DNA of 64,000 nucleotides from Symsagittifera roscoffensis (GCF_963678635.1 NC_087064.1:47785346-47849345), one strand, 5' to 3'. Positions 1 to 11,685 are shown, counted from the stretch's first letter. The notes: a model not told the origin generated them from the sequence alone. Translations and numbers: made by a program.

Positions 1-549
1 ATTGTTCAGTTGAATTCTGAATCAAGTGTTCAAGTAGTATGCATATAGTGCATTAGAATTGGGCTGGGTTGTCATACATGGATGACCATTAGGTATACAT
101 CATAATGGTCACTATGTATTATCTGACAACTAATGGTCACCATCTAAAAATTCAAATTGTCACCACGTTTTAATTTATAACTGATAGTCCTGATAAAAAA
201 TTTTGATATTTTTTGAGTATTCCCGCTGAACGTTGTGTTTAAATGTTTGGTGTTGGAAAGGATTTGCTAAATCTTCGTTCCAATAACAACTGATATGTTT
301 CACTGCGTTTTTTCCCGTTTGCTCAATTCTTCTTAAAACTTTGATTCAATTTCAATTTACGTACAAATAGATACAAAAGAATGCTGGAAACACTTCCGTT
401 TAATTGAAAACGAATCTCTCCCCGATTAATTGGGTTCCAAAACTGGAACAAAATCTCGCACTTAAATACGCACTAAATAGCGATAGGTCAAATTTTATGC
501 ACACACAATTCTCCTATCAAACTACTGAGTTTTTTTTACTATACAAAAA
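1..549. other. Polinton module flank, no gene seen
   Basis: AT-rich sequence downstream of the minus-strand PolB tail. Bases 1-310 recur with divergence from 5326 and 20187. Bases about 320-540 recur from 2856, 5650, 17309 and 20512. Minor tandem TGGTCACCAT-like words occur at 60-150. I see no coding potential. Confidence 0.6.
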
Positions 550-846
550 TTAATATGTTTTTTTTTGTGTCTTAGTCAATTCGTCGATTTTTGGTAGTGG
601 TTCAACTGCTTCATAATCGAAAAATGAATCGTTGAAGAATGACGACTCGTCCTCGTCGGAAGTATTGGCCTCCAGATCGGCAATATCACCGCTATCTATA
701 TCATTGTCGTTGGTTTCTGCTGCTGAATCAGACCGGGGTCTTGAGTTTGCCAACTGCTATTGACCTGGTCCATCAATTGTCAAAGCGAACGATGTGGTTG
801 TGTTTTTTCAACAGCAAAACTATCCTTAGAGCAGTCATCATCATTT

Positions 847-1284
847 TCCGGATGGTCCCAATCAACGTTTTGAGTGTTAGCGAATTCTTCCGACACCCCA
901 TCTAGGAAATCGTCACAATCCCACGACACTGGCTGTTGACCATCTTCAAAAAATGGCATCCATTTTTCCAAATCGACATGATCAGTTGGGTCAGAATTTG
1001 CAGCGGCGGCGTTGTCATTGCTATCATCAATGCCAATCGCAGTTTGACCCACGATAATTTCCGAATCATTTTCCGGATGGTCCCAATCAACGTTTTGAGT
1101 GTTAGCGAATTCTTCAGACACCCCATCTAGGAAATCGTCACAATCCCACGACACTGGCTGTTGACCATCTTCAAAAAATGGCATCCATTTTTCCAAATCG
1201 ACATGATCAGTTGGGTCAGAATTTGCAGCGGCGGCGTTGTCATTGCTATCATCAATGCCAATCGCAGTTTGACCCACGATAATT
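847..1284 (-). repeat. 219-bp tandem duplication inside the PolB acidic tail
   Basis: Two adjacent 219-bp units (about 847-1065 and 1066-1284) encode the same 73-residue acidic segment, starting IVGQTAIGIDDSNDN and containing DLEKWMPFFEDGQQP. The unit is a multiple of three, so the frame is kept. Copy-A module M2 also carries part of a second unit. Modules M2-prime and M3 carry one. Confidence 0.88.
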
Positions 1285-1519
1285 TTGTGACCGTAGGGAA
1301 GAGTCTGCTGGCCATCATCGAGGATGTAGCGTTTTTCATCAAATGCTGATAGCGATGTTTTCGTCGAAATCACAGTTTGCAGATTGTGTGACTCGGATGC
1401 GATTCGACTGTTTTCAGTTTTGTATAACGAGCCAGAAATCAACGTGTCTCGATATCGCTGATGAGTCAACATCTTCTGATCAGCTTTTGATACACCTTTG
1501 GCTGACAGTTTTCTGCAGT

Positions 1520-2006
1520 CTAAATAAATAATTAAATGATTACTAACCCATTTAACGATGATTACTAATGTGGTGAAAAAAAAATTGGAATCTTTTCTTT
1601 TTGTGGCTGCTACATCAGCTTGAAGTCCAGGTGCAACAAAAAATGACCTGAAGTTCAAGTTTGACCTTAAAATCAGTCATCATTAAAAATTTTCGTCGAC
1701 ATTTTTTTTCAAAAAAAAAATTTCGCCGTCAAATTTTTTTATTCAAAAAAAAAATCCCCCTCCAAAAAAAGTTTTCGTCGACCAAAAAAAAATTTTTTTC
1801 CCCGCCCGAAAGAAAATTTTTACAAAAGAAAAAATCAGCGTCAAAGTAAATTTTTTTTTCTCAAAAAAAATCTCCGATCAAAAGCAGTTTTCTTTTCAAG
1901 CAAAATGAATTTTTCACAGACCAGAAAAAAACCTGCCAAAAAAATTGTTTATAGTAAAAAGTAAAAAAGTAATTTCAAAGTAAAAAAGGCAGATAAAAAA
2001 GATTAC
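1520..2006 (-). other. Spliceosomal intron in PolB module M1
   Basis: On the minus strand the donor is CCAGAG|GTAATC at 2007/2006 and the acceptor is TTTATTTAG|ACTGC at 1520/1519. Removing 487 bases joins two conserved PolB segments in frame. The intron is rich in A-runs and T-runs and short GTCGAC-like words. Equivalent introns occur in the other modules. Confidence 0.8.
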
Positions 2007-2575
2007 CTCTGGACAAAATGGAATAAATCTTGAATTTGAGGGATATAAATTCGGTTATTATGTCCCCTGGAAACTCGTCCTTAAATTTTAAAACACCCAT
2101 TTTGTTTTTTTGATCATAGAGAGGATGGATCTTCGAGTAATTTGACAGGTCAAGTTCGTTCAAAATGTTTCTTTTTTCGGAAATTTCGCCGTATAAATCT
2201 TCACTTTAGGTTTCGTACTGGAGACTGTCCGTATCAGAATAGAGAAGTTGACATTCAAAAATTGTTTTCATGATGTCATAATGAAGTTTTTTTATGTGAA
2301 ACTTTGCTAATTCACGAACACTAGCTCCTACAATCGTCGGCACATCCCAATAAATTTTTGTTGGATTTGATGTGAACGCTGCCATATTTTCTCCAAAATG
2401 TTGTAGGATTTTAACTCGAATGCACTAATTTCTCGCAAGGCGGCTTGATCAATTCTAACTATACGAACGAGCATCCGTTTGAGCTTTGACTCGCATGTTT
2501 TTCCATAAGCACAGTTGTTTAAACGTTTGTACAAATCCTCATCAAATTTGTTTCTGGCTTGAAGTGATGTTTGAA

Positions 2576-2855
2576 TAGAAAAAATTAAATGTTATGCACA
2601 ACTGTTCATCTTTTGTTAATTTGTATCAATAGGAGGGGATATTTATTTCATTAACTTATTGCTTTTTTTTCTTACAAAATTGTTGGAAAGTAGCGGTGAG
2701 AAGGTGGAGACAACTTGTTGTCCAATGGTTGCCGGGAAAGGGTACACTGTTCAATGCTCACTGTCCGTTGAGATCTTGTCCGACACTCGGGTGGTTGCTC
2801 TTCTGTTCGTTTCGTATTGGTTTATTTAACTTGAGAAAATGCTTTTACTTAAACT
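2576..2855. other. Inter-module spacer
   Basis: AT-rich spacer before the next module. It recurs at about 4480-4764, 17030-17308 and 19345-19627. The contained plus-strand frame from 2696 runs into the next module and I judge it fortuitous. Confidence 0.5.
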
Positions 2856-3319
2856 TGTTGCTCAATTCTTCTAAAAATTTTGATTCAATTTCATTTTACG
2901 TACAAATAGATACAAAAGAATGCTGGAAACACTTCCGTTTAATTGAAAACGAATCTCTCCCCGATTAATTGGGTTCCAAAACTGGAACAAAATCTCGCAC
3001 TTAAATACGCACTAAATAGCGATAGGTCAAATTTTATGCACACACAATTCTCCTATCAAACTACTGAGTTTTTTTTACTATACAAAAATTAATATGTTTT
3101 TTTTTTGTGTCTTAGTCAATTCGTCGATTTTTGGTAGTGGTTCAACTGCTTCATAATCGAAAAATGAATCGTTGAAGAATGACGACTCGTCCTCGTCGGA
3201 AGTATTGGCCTCCAGATCGGCAATATCACCGCTATCTATATCATTGTCGTTGGTTTCTGCTGCTGAATCAGACCGGGGTCTTGAGTTTGCCAACTGCTAT
3301 TGACCTGGTCCATCAATTG

Positions 3320-4480
3320 TCAAAGCGAACGATGTGGTTGTGTTTTTTCAACAGCAAAACTATCCTTAGAGCAGTCATCATCATTTTCCGGATGGTCCCA
3401 ATCAACGTTTTGAGTGTTAGCGAATTCTTCCGACACCCCATCTAGGAAATCGTCACAATCCCACGACACTGGCTGTTGACCATCTTCAAAAAATGGCATC
3501 CATTTTTCCAAATCGACATGATCAGTTGGGTCAGAGTTTGCAGCGGCGGCGTTGTCATTGCTATCATCAATGCCAATCGCAGTTTGACCCACGATAATTT
3601 CCGAATCATTTTCCGGATGGTCCCAATCAACGTTTTGAGTGTTAGCGAATTCTTCAGACACCCCATCTAGGAAATCGTCACAATCCCCGCCCAAATTTTT
3701 TTCCCCGCCCGAAAGAAAATTTTTACAAAAGAAAAAATCAGCGTCAAAGTAAATTTTTTTTTTCTCAAAAAAAATCTCCGATCAAAAGCAGTTTTCTTTT
3801 CAAGCAAAATGAATTTTTCACAGACCAGAAAAAAACCTGCCAAAAAAATTGTTTATAGTAAAAAGTAAAAAAGTAATTTCAAAGTAAAAAAGGCAGATAA
3901 AAAAGATTACCTCTGGACAAAATGGAATAAATCTTGAATTTGAGGGATATAAGTTCGGTTATTATGTCCCCTGGAAACTCGTCCATAAATTTTAAAACAC
4001 CCATTTTGTTTTTTTGATCATAGAGAGGATGGATCTTCGAGTAATTTGACAGGTCAAGTTCGTTCAAAATGTTTCTTTTTTCGGAAATTTCGCCGTATAA
4101 ATCGTCACTTTAGGTTTCGTACTGGAGACTGTCCGTATCAGAATAGAGAAGTTGACATTCAAAAATTGTTTTCATGATGTCATAATGAAGTTTTTTTTAT
4201 GTGAAACTTTGCTAATTCACGAACACTAGCTCCTACAATCGTCGGCACGTCCCAATAAATTTTTGTTGGATTTGATGTGAACGCTGCCATATTTTCTCCA
4301 AAATGTTGTAGGATTTTAACTCGAATGCACTAATTTCTCGCAAGGCGGCTTGATCAATTCTAACTATACGAACGAGCATCCGTTTGAGCTTTGACTCGCA
4401 TGTTTTTCCATAAGCACAGTTGTTTAAACGTTTGTACAAATCCTCCTCAAATTTGTTTCTGGCTTGAAGTGATGTTTGAA
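3320..4480 (-). pseudogene. PolB C-terminal module M2, copy A, internally deleted
   Basis: A second truncated PolB C-terminal module, closely similar to M1. The YGKT motif is near 4400 and YSDTDSL near 4140. About 410 bases are missing at 3683 relative to the copy-B module. The loss removes the start of the last exon and most of the intron, fusing the acidic tail directly to intron sequence. The module junction at 2856 shows that M1 and M2 arose by a tandem duplication of about 2.5 kb. Confidence 0.78.
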
Positions 4481-4764
4481 TAGAAAAAATTAAATGTTAT
4501 GCACAACTGTTCATCTTTTGTTAATTTGTATCAATAGGAGGGGATATTTATTTCATTAACTTATTGCTTTTTTTTCTTACAAAATTGTTGGAAAGTAGCG
4601 GTGAGAAGGTGGAGACAACTTGTTGTCCAATGGTTGCCGGGAAAGGGTACACTGTCCAATGCTCACTGTCCGTTGAGATCTTGTCCGACACTCGGGTGGT
4701 TGCTCTTCTGTTCGTTTCGTATTGGTTTATTTAACTTGAGAAAATGCTTTTACTTAAACTTGTT

Positions 4765-5325
4765 TAAATTTTGAGTGACTCTGCTAAAAGGGAAACTTTT
4801 TATGAGAGAATATAAAATTTACTTTTTAGAAGGAAGAAACTAGCAAAAAATGAGATTATTTTAGCCGTCTGCTTGAGCATAAGAAATTAAAGTCTCTGAA
4901 AAAAGCAGACAGGCTGATCCAAAACAATTTTAGTTTGGATTTCCACGCACCTGCTGTTAGACTTCAGACATCTTTTAACCTCTTGTCTTCCGTTAGATCA
5001 GGAGACCGACATTTGTTTTTTATCGATTTTTTAAATTAAAAAATCATTACTTAGTTTAACTGAGGAAACTCATAATAATTCCGACTGCGTTAATTACTTT
5101 GAAATTCAGAGCAGCGGGGATTCTTCTATTCACAAAGCCAGAACAATAGACACACTCTGCCTGACTGGCGTCGTGGATAAATACTTAGAAGTTTTGATCA
5201 TCCGTTAAACTTTATTAAAAACATTTTGCCTTTTTCAAGTTTAAAAAAACTGAAAGAATAAAAAAAATCCGTTCAGATTTCGAAAAGTCAGACATTTGCT
5301 TTTGACTTTTAAAATTTTAAGTTAG
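4765..5325. other. Unique AT-rich stretch between PolB modules
   Basis: About 560 bases not shared with the other modules inside copy A, but repeated in copy B at 19628-20186. All six frames are broken by stops. I see no recognisable feature. Confidence 0.5.
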
Positions 5326-5841
5326 ATTGTTCAGTTGAATTCTGATTCAAGTGTTCAAGTAGTATGCATATAGTGCATTAGAATCGGGGTCGGTTGTCAT
5401 ACATGGATGACCATTAGGAATACATCATAATGGTCACTATGTTTTTTCTGACAACCAAAGGTCACCATGTAATAATCCAAATTGTCACCACGTTTTAGTT
5501 TGTAACTGATAGTCCTCATCTAAAGTTTCGATATTTTATAGAGTATTCCCACTGAATGTTGTGTTTACATGTTTGGTGTTGGAAAGGATTTGCTAAATGT
5601 TCGTTCCAATAACAACTGATATGTTTCACTGCGCTTTTTCCCGTTTGCTCAATTCTTCTAAAAATTTTGATTCAATTTCATTTTACGTACAAATAGATAC
5701 AAAAATATGCTGGAAACACTTTCGTTTAATGAAAATGAACCTATCCCCGATTAGTTAGGTTCCAAAACTGAAACAAAATCTCGCACTTAAATACGCACTA
5801 AATAGCGATAGGTCAAATTTTATGCAGACACAATTCTCCTA
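5326..5841. repeat. Module flank (diverged repeat of 1-540)
   Basis: It starts with the same words as base 1 of the window (attgttcagttgaattctga) and continues in parallel, with scattered substitutions, to the PolB tail. It marks the start of the older full-length PolB module M3. Confidence 0.7.
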
Positions 5842-6099
5842 TCAAATTACTGAGTTTTTTTTGCTATACAAAAAATAATATGGTTTTTTTATTTTAGTCA
5901 ACTCGTCAATTTTTGACCGTGGTTCAACTGCTTCACAATCAAAAATTGAATCGTTGAAGAATGACGACTCGTCCTCGTCAGAAGTATTGGCCTCCAGATC
6001 GGCAATATCACCGCTATCTATACAATTGTCTTTGATTTCTGCTGCCCGAATCAGACCGGGGTCTTGAGTTTGCCAACTGCTATTGACCTGGTCCATCAA
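5842..6099 (-). pseudogene. PolB acidic-tail continuation
   Basis: This acidic frame contains DLEANTSDEDESSFF. It continues the PolB tail after a stop. In module M2-prime of copy B the frame runs through the equivalent point (17688-18425), so this is the distal part of the same polypeptide separated by a mutation. I recognise no fold. Homologous frames lie at 550-753, 3078-3293, 17542-17745 and 20705-20962. Confidence 0.55.
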
Positions 6100-6102
6100 T
6101 TG

Positions 6103-9100
6103 TCAAAGCGAACGATGTGGTTGTGTTTTTTCAACAGCAAAACTATCCTTAGAGCAGTCATCATCATTTTCCGGATGGTCCCAATCAACGTTTTGAGTGT
6201 TAGCGAATTCTTCAGACACCCCATCTAGGAAATCGTCACAATCCCACGACACTGGCTGTTGACCATCTTCAAAAAATGGCATCCATTTTTCCAAATCGTC
6301 ATCATCAGTTGGGTCCGAATTTGCAGCGGCGGCGTTGTCATCGCTATCATCAATGCCAATCGCAGTTTGACCCACGATGATTTTGTGACTGTAGGGAAGA
6401 GTCTGCTGGCCATCATCGAGGATGTAGCGTTTTTCATCAAATGCTGATAACGAAGTCACAGTTTGCAGATTGTGTGACTCGGATGCAATTCGGCTGTTTT
6501 CAGTTTTGATTAACGAGCCAGAGGTCAACGTGTCTCGATATCGCTGACGAGTCAACATCTTCTGAGCAGCTTTTGATACACCTTTGGCTGACAGTTTTCT
6601 GCAGTCTAAATATATAATTAAATGATTACCAACCCATTTAACGATGATTACTAACGTGGTGAAAAAAAAATTGGAATCTTTTTTTTTGTGGCTGCTACAT
6701 CAGCTTGAACTCCAATTGCAACAAAAAATGACCTGAAGGTCAAGTGTGACCTTAAAATCAGTCATCAATAAAAACTTTTGACGACAATTTTTTTTTTCAA
6801 AAAAATATTTCGCCGACAAAAAAAAATTTTTTTTTTCAAAAAAAAAATCCCCTTTCAAAAAAACTTTCGCCGACCAAAAAAAAAATGTTGTTTCCCCGCT
6901 CAAAAAAAACTCAGCGTGCAAAAAAAAAATTTCTTTTCAAGCGAATGAATTTTTTGCCGACCAGAAAAAACCTGCCAAAAAAACTGTATATAGTAAAAAG
7001 TCAAAAAAAGTATTTTTAAAGTAAAAAAAAAGGCAGATAAAAATGGTTACCTCTGGACGAAATGGAACAAAGCTTGAATTTGAGGGATATAAACTCGGTT
7101 ATTATGTCCCCTGGAAACTCGTCCTTGAATTTTAAAACAACCATTTTGTTTTTTTGATCATAGAGAGGATGGATCTTCGAGTAATTTGACAGGTCAAGTT
7201 TGTTCAAAATGTTTCTTTTTTCGAAAATTCCGCCGTATAAAGTTTCACTTTTGATTTCGTACAGGAGACTGTCCGTATCAGAATAGAGAAGTTGACATTC
7301 ATAGTTTGTTTTCATGGTATCATAACTAAATTTTAACAAGTGAAACTTTGCTAATTCACGGACACTAGCTCGGCACATCCCAATAAAATGTTGTCGGCAC
7401 ATCCCAATAAAATGTTGTTGGGTTGATGTGAACGCTGCCATATTTTCTTCAAAATTTCGTAGGGTTTGAACTCGAATGCACTAATTTCTCGCAAGGCCGC
7501 TTGATAAACTCTAACTATGCGAACAAGAATCCGTTTACGCTTTGACTCGCATGTTTTCCCATAAGCTTGTTTAAAGGTTTGTACAAGTCCTCCCCAAATT
7601 TGTTTTTGGCATTTAGTCGTGTTCAGAGTGATATATGGTTCCAACCATGCTTCTTGTTCAAATTTCAGCACTGTGCTTTTTTAAGTTTTTATTCCTATCC
7701 GAGCATACAATTGCAACAGGTTGTAATGCGATGTATAGTTGGACCTGTCATTGAACGTCTGTAGTAACTTCTTGGTCTTACCAATTAAAAGTCTTGCAAA
7801 ATCTTGATTTCTCATCTGCCCAGGAAAATTTTTCTAGAAAGGACTCAACCAATCCTGGGTTACTGTTTCTTTGGTAGGAGCTAAAAGGTAATCTTGATGA
7901 ATGTCATGTAGTTCTTCTGGGTACTCGAGATCAATTTCTAATGTAAATCCAATCAGAGAGAGGCTTCAAAATTACCTCGTCTTCTATATGCTCTATTAAC
8001 TCAAAGTTACGCACATGTAAATTTTTCCGTTTGCTTGACGACGCCATAGAGGTTGTTCGGGTCGATCATAAACCCGTAGATGCTAGCTTGATCTGGGTTG
8101 AAGTCGGGGCATTCTTTGTTTTTTACTTTGAAGAAACGACTATGGAACACAGATGCAGTGCCATCTCGCATCATATTCTCGACCATTTCGAGATGCATGC
8201 GGTCTGATATGAGCTGAACATTTGAGTCTTTGCAGATACGTTTGAAGGCGTCTCCAGTTAAGTTGGAAGCGCACAGTCCAGGCCATAAGTTTGGTGACTT
8301 ATTTGACGAAACTCTTCAAAGACGCAAGCAAGAAGGTTTGTATCACACTTGAGATACAAGTTGTGATAATCCTCCAAGTTCTGACATTTAAATTCTCTTA
8401 AAACTTTCCTTGCATGTTCCAGATCCGCTTCAGTAACTGCATCTTTTCCTCCATTCAAAACATCGGAAAAACGTTGCAAGGAAGGCAATTCGTTTTCTGC
8501 AAGCTTTTCTCTATTAGCCATGTACGAATAAGGGTAGAAACCTTCTTGTCGTATTAGCAATTGTTGCTCCTCCGTCTCGTTTGCAAAATACTCGTTTAAA
8601 ATCGACATTTTTTGCGCTGGTAGATTTTCAACCAATTTTTGCAAGGAAGAATTAAAGAACTTGCATGAGTCAAGGAACCTGAGGTACTCGAACACTTTTC
8701 GATCAGTTCCGTTCTTCCTTTTTATTGTTTTAATTAGGACTCCAATGCTTAGCGATATATATTTTTTGTCGGTGATGGTTATAACACTCATTGTACTGGT
8801 TAGCTCGCATTCATGCAACGCGAGACAAATGCGGTGAAGGTGATAGTTCTGAACGTTATGTCCAATGACTGGGATAAAATTCTTAGTTCGTCTTGCTAGA
8901 TTGCATTTTTCATGTGACCATCCCAGAAATTTTCCAGAAAAATGACAATGGTCAAGACATTTTTCGTGCTCATTGGTAAAATGTATACAGCAAATCCAAC
9001 ATGTTGATGTTTTTTTGTTCAACGATTCTTGACATCCAAGGAAATGAGGAAACCATCGCATTTGATCATATATCTCTCTCGCTAATTGATGCAACTGGTT

Positions 9101-10247
9101 GAGAAACTTTTCATGCATTGATCAGAGCTGTCATAGTCAAAGAAGTAGGGCTGTGAGTTTCCGCAGTCAATTACAGCCAATGAGTATCCACAAGCTTCAT
9201 GTTTTTGTACCACTCGGGTTGATGATTGCGAAGGATTATCAGGGCAAGGTTGTACCAGTTTTAGAAAAGATTCAAAGTCGAAGTAAATCACAAGTGGTAC
9301 GAACCACAAGGCCTGAAGGCTTTTGAACTCGTATCGGTTGGTACCTTTTTCTGCTGAAGGCATGACTACTAGGTCAGGCTCATGATCCCTACAAAACTGG
9401 ATGTGTTGATCAAGAGCTTCTTCACTCCAGCTAATTTGAAAATAGTTTCTACATAAGCGCGTGCATGGGCGATGACTTTATCTTTGATTTCACCGATGAA
9501 TTTTAGTAAATCGGTTGTAAGTACATAATGATGCCTTGCAGGCTCGTACAAGAGAAGTAAGTTCATGTCAAATATCTCATTTTCACTGTTGCTATCATTG
9601 TTCGGTCGTTTTGATATATAAATAGGCAACAAGTCTCTTTTTTGGTTGGTACTGGAACACAATTACCTGCATATCGTTGAGTTGTTCAAAATTTCCAATT
9701 GATGCGAAACTCATGGGCGAATCAAAGGTACCTAGGGCTTTGTGTGAACTTGCAGCAGAGTACGTGCCAAGTTGTGTTCGCGCAGCCGCTGGGTTTGCTT
9801 TTTGTTGATCAGTCAGAAGTAGGCCCATACCAGACTTGAGACTATAAGCAGCCGTAAAGCAAAGTTGGAAGCAATTATGATCGTGGTGATTTCTACTATT
9901 TATCAACTTTTGGGAATCTCGAATTCGAAAAGGCAAGTCAATAAAAGATGATCCACGGATTGGAGAAAACTTTGCAACATTAACAAAATCTTGAATTACG
10001 TGTTGCAAAACCCAACCGCTTTCATAAGACGCAAAAGTCTCCAAAACTACAAGCGTTTTACCGAACATTTCAAAAAACTCGTCATCTTCTAATCGAAAGC
10101 TCATCACTCGTTTCATGTCGGAGTTTGCATAAATGTCAATCCCCTCGTCGGGTTCTATATTAACAGAATCGATTATTGCTCTTGGTTTGATCCAACCCAA
10201 ATTAGCACTGAACTGATTTTTTTAGGTCCTTCTGCAACACGTTCCAT
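6103..10247 (-). pseudogene. Polinton protein-primed family-B DNA polymerase, near full length, copy A
   Basis: This would replicate the Polinton genome by protein-primed synthesis. On the minus strand from ATG 10247 I see an N-terminal domain (about 10200-9670) and a Cys/His segment near 9430. Next come the exonuclease motif with FDFES (about 9279) and an endonuclease-VII-like DHCHFSGK cluster (about 8950). The polymerase motifs follow: DPNNLYG (motif A, about 8063), YGKT (about 7563) and YSDTDSL (motif C, about 7279). A GT-AG intron (7050-6606) and an acidic tail complete it. Frameshifts lie near 10214, 9655, 9440, 9110 and 8262, with in-frame stops near 7838 and 7683. There is a 24-bp tandem duplication at about 7372-7420. 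The family is unmistakable and this copy is dead as read. Confidence 0.87.
6606..7050 (-). other. Spliceosomal intron in PolB (M3)
   Basis: The donor is CCAGAG|GTAACC at 7051/7050 and the acceptor is ATATATTTAG|ACTGC at 6606/6605, giving 445 bases. Splicing restores the reading frame between the conserved FPGDIITEF-containing segment and the conserved C-terminal segment. The position is identical in all PolB modules. Confidence 0.82.
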
Positions 10248-10507
10248 TATGAGTTTTTGAATTTAATCTTTTTTGTTTTGCATAAATTGCAAAAGATCAC
10301 TCGACTGATTTCATCCGTTGGTTGATTCTGGCCGATCACGTATGTCTCAAGAACACCAAAAAAAAGCAGACTCAATTTTTTGAAGGCTTGTGCCGTTGAT
10401 TTCAGCTCCACCAGCAGCACGCACATCAACCAGAGCAGCATCAGCAGCGGCACTTGTAGTAGCTAGGTCAGCAGAGGCAGCTCTCATAACAGGTAGAGCA
10501 TGGGTTG

Positions 10508-10768
10508 TTAGCAAATGAGTTGATAAGTGTTTTGGCTAATGGAAGCACAAACACCTCCAAGTTGACCATGAGTTTGAAGAATATGTTTTAGTAATTTTGA
10601 AAGCATTTGAGTTGTGAATGAACACTTGTTGCATCGATAAACAATCAGACCCTTTTCAACAAAATGCTTGTCACTCCCATGGCGACTTCTATTGCCATTG
10701 TTTGCATTTGAACGTTTTTTGAAATTTGTTAAGTAGAAGAAGTAGAGACGAGTGATCTCAACATATAA
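10508..10768 (-). CDS. C2H2 zinc-finger-like reading frame
   Basis: An open frame on the minus strand, upstream of PolB, encodes a single classical C2H2 finger. The pattern is CNKC, twelve residues, then H-X4-H, starting YRCNKCSFTTQ. A basic, Asn/Arg-rich stretch precedes it. There is no in-frame ATG before the upstream stop, so it is either an exon or a decayed gene. A nucleic-acid-binding role is inferred from the finger alone. The equivalent in copy B is at 25371-25631. Confidence 0.4.
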   Translation of the reverse strand, partial: LYVEITRLYFFYLTNFKKRSNANNGNRSRHGSDKHFVEKGLIVYRCNKCSFTTQMLSKLLKHILQTHGQLGGVCASISQNTYQLIC

Positions 10769-10811
10769 TCATGTACAACAGAAAGTAGGAAAACATAACC
10801 GTTCATCTACC

Positions 10812-10945
10812 AATTAATTGTAGACAAAACGGTTCGTATTTCGGTCGCGCAAATTTGAACTTTCTAACTGCAGACAAAACGGTTCGTAGTTAATTGCAGA
10901 CAAAACAGTTCGTATTTCGGGCGCGCAAATTTGAACTAACTTTCC
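10812..10945. repeat. Short imperfect repeats (agacaaaacggttcgta)
   Basis: Three copies of an AGACAAAACGGTTCGTA-like word occur at about 10812, 10870 and 10898. Two are followed by TTTCGG(T/G)CGCGCAAATTTGAACT. They lie between the minus-strand PolB/zinc-finger genes and the next unit, a divergent intergenic position where promoters or replication signals could sit. Function unknown. Repeated in copy B at 25675-25808. Confidence 0.65.
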
Positions 10946-11069
10946 CGACAAAACTCAAATTATATTCAAATGGCATTATTGTACCTGCTGAAATACTATT
11001 GGTTAACATAGCTTGATTAACGTGAATTGCTTAAGCAATCTTACTTAAGACGATCAAATTGAATTAAAA

Positions 11070-11399
11070 ATGACTGGATCAAAGATACGTGATAAGGAAA
11101 ATGATTTCAAAACCGGCTACTTAGTTGTGAGTTTCAAATTTCAAAATGTAGGTCACGAAGTACGGATTATTTCGAAAATTCAAACCTTAACTGAGCATGT
11201 CTCACTACATGTACTGAGCATGTGGTCCTACATGGAATGTCTGAACAAGCTAGTGATTTGTTTTTTGATTGAAAATGTCAAAAGACTTATTCAATTACAG
11301 ATATATTCGTTAAGTCAGTTAATTGTAGTTTGCTATCAATTTTCTTTAAGGCTTCAACATTCACTAATTCGGTTTCTGAATATAATAAAATTTTTGTAA
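11070..11399 (+). CDS. Unrecognised 109-aa frame
   Basis: An ATG-started open frame. The first third looks hydrophilic and plausible, and the rest is Leu/Ile/Phe-rich. I do not recognise it. It is kept in copy B (25933-26262) with one noticed base change, which says little because the copies are so similar. It could be chance. Confidence 0.2.
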   Translation: MTGSKIRDKENDFKTGYLVVSFKFQNVGHEVRIISKIQTLTEHVSLHVLSMWSYMECLNKLVICFLIENVKRLIQLQIYSLSQLIVVCYQFSLRLQHSLIRFLNIIKFL

Positions 11400-11685
11400 A
11401 ACTCCGGAATTGAAAAAACTGTAAGACTGGAATCTATCATCTGGGAACTGTCATCAAAACTACCTTAAAGGTTTTATGGAGGAGTAAGGTTATTAGTGTT
11501 TTCCTCCAAACTAATGGGAAATCATTTAAAAAAAAAACTTAATAATTAAAATTATGAAAAAAGTATTTGAGGGTCTTTGCCTTAGGTGTTCAACTAACTA
11601 ACATTTTTCCAGTTGAAACATCCAATGTTCTTTACTTGTAAACAAAAAGGCTATTAAAAGGCTATTTTTTTTGTAATTGAAGAGT

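Larger units (their letters stand above)
780..2575 (-). pseudogene. PolB C-terminal module M1 (family-B DNA polymerase fragment)
   Basis: This is the C-terminal palm/thumb part of a Polinton family-B DNA polymerase. On the minus strand it begins near 2575 and shows the YGKT fingers motif (about 2500). It then shows the catalytic YSDTDSL motif (about 2240-2220), followed by an in-frame TAA. A GT-AG intron (2006 down to 1520) separates the palm exon from the last exon, which ends near 780 in an acidic tail. The exonuclease and N-terminal parts are absent, so this cannot be a working polymerase. The acidic tail contains a perfect-looking 219-bp (73-codon) tandem duplication. Related modules lie at 3320-4480 and 6103-10247. 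Confidence 0.8.

Noticed and set aside
1661-1849. Lys/Phe-rich plus-strand frames in the PolB intron (also 16111-16416, 18428-18721)
   Set aside because: Produced by A-runs and T-runs of the intron. Low complexity, no start context.
2696-2968. 90-aa plus-strand frame (also 17149-17421)
   Set aside because: It crosses a module junction and has no recognisable domain. It is a chance frame created by the tandem duplication.
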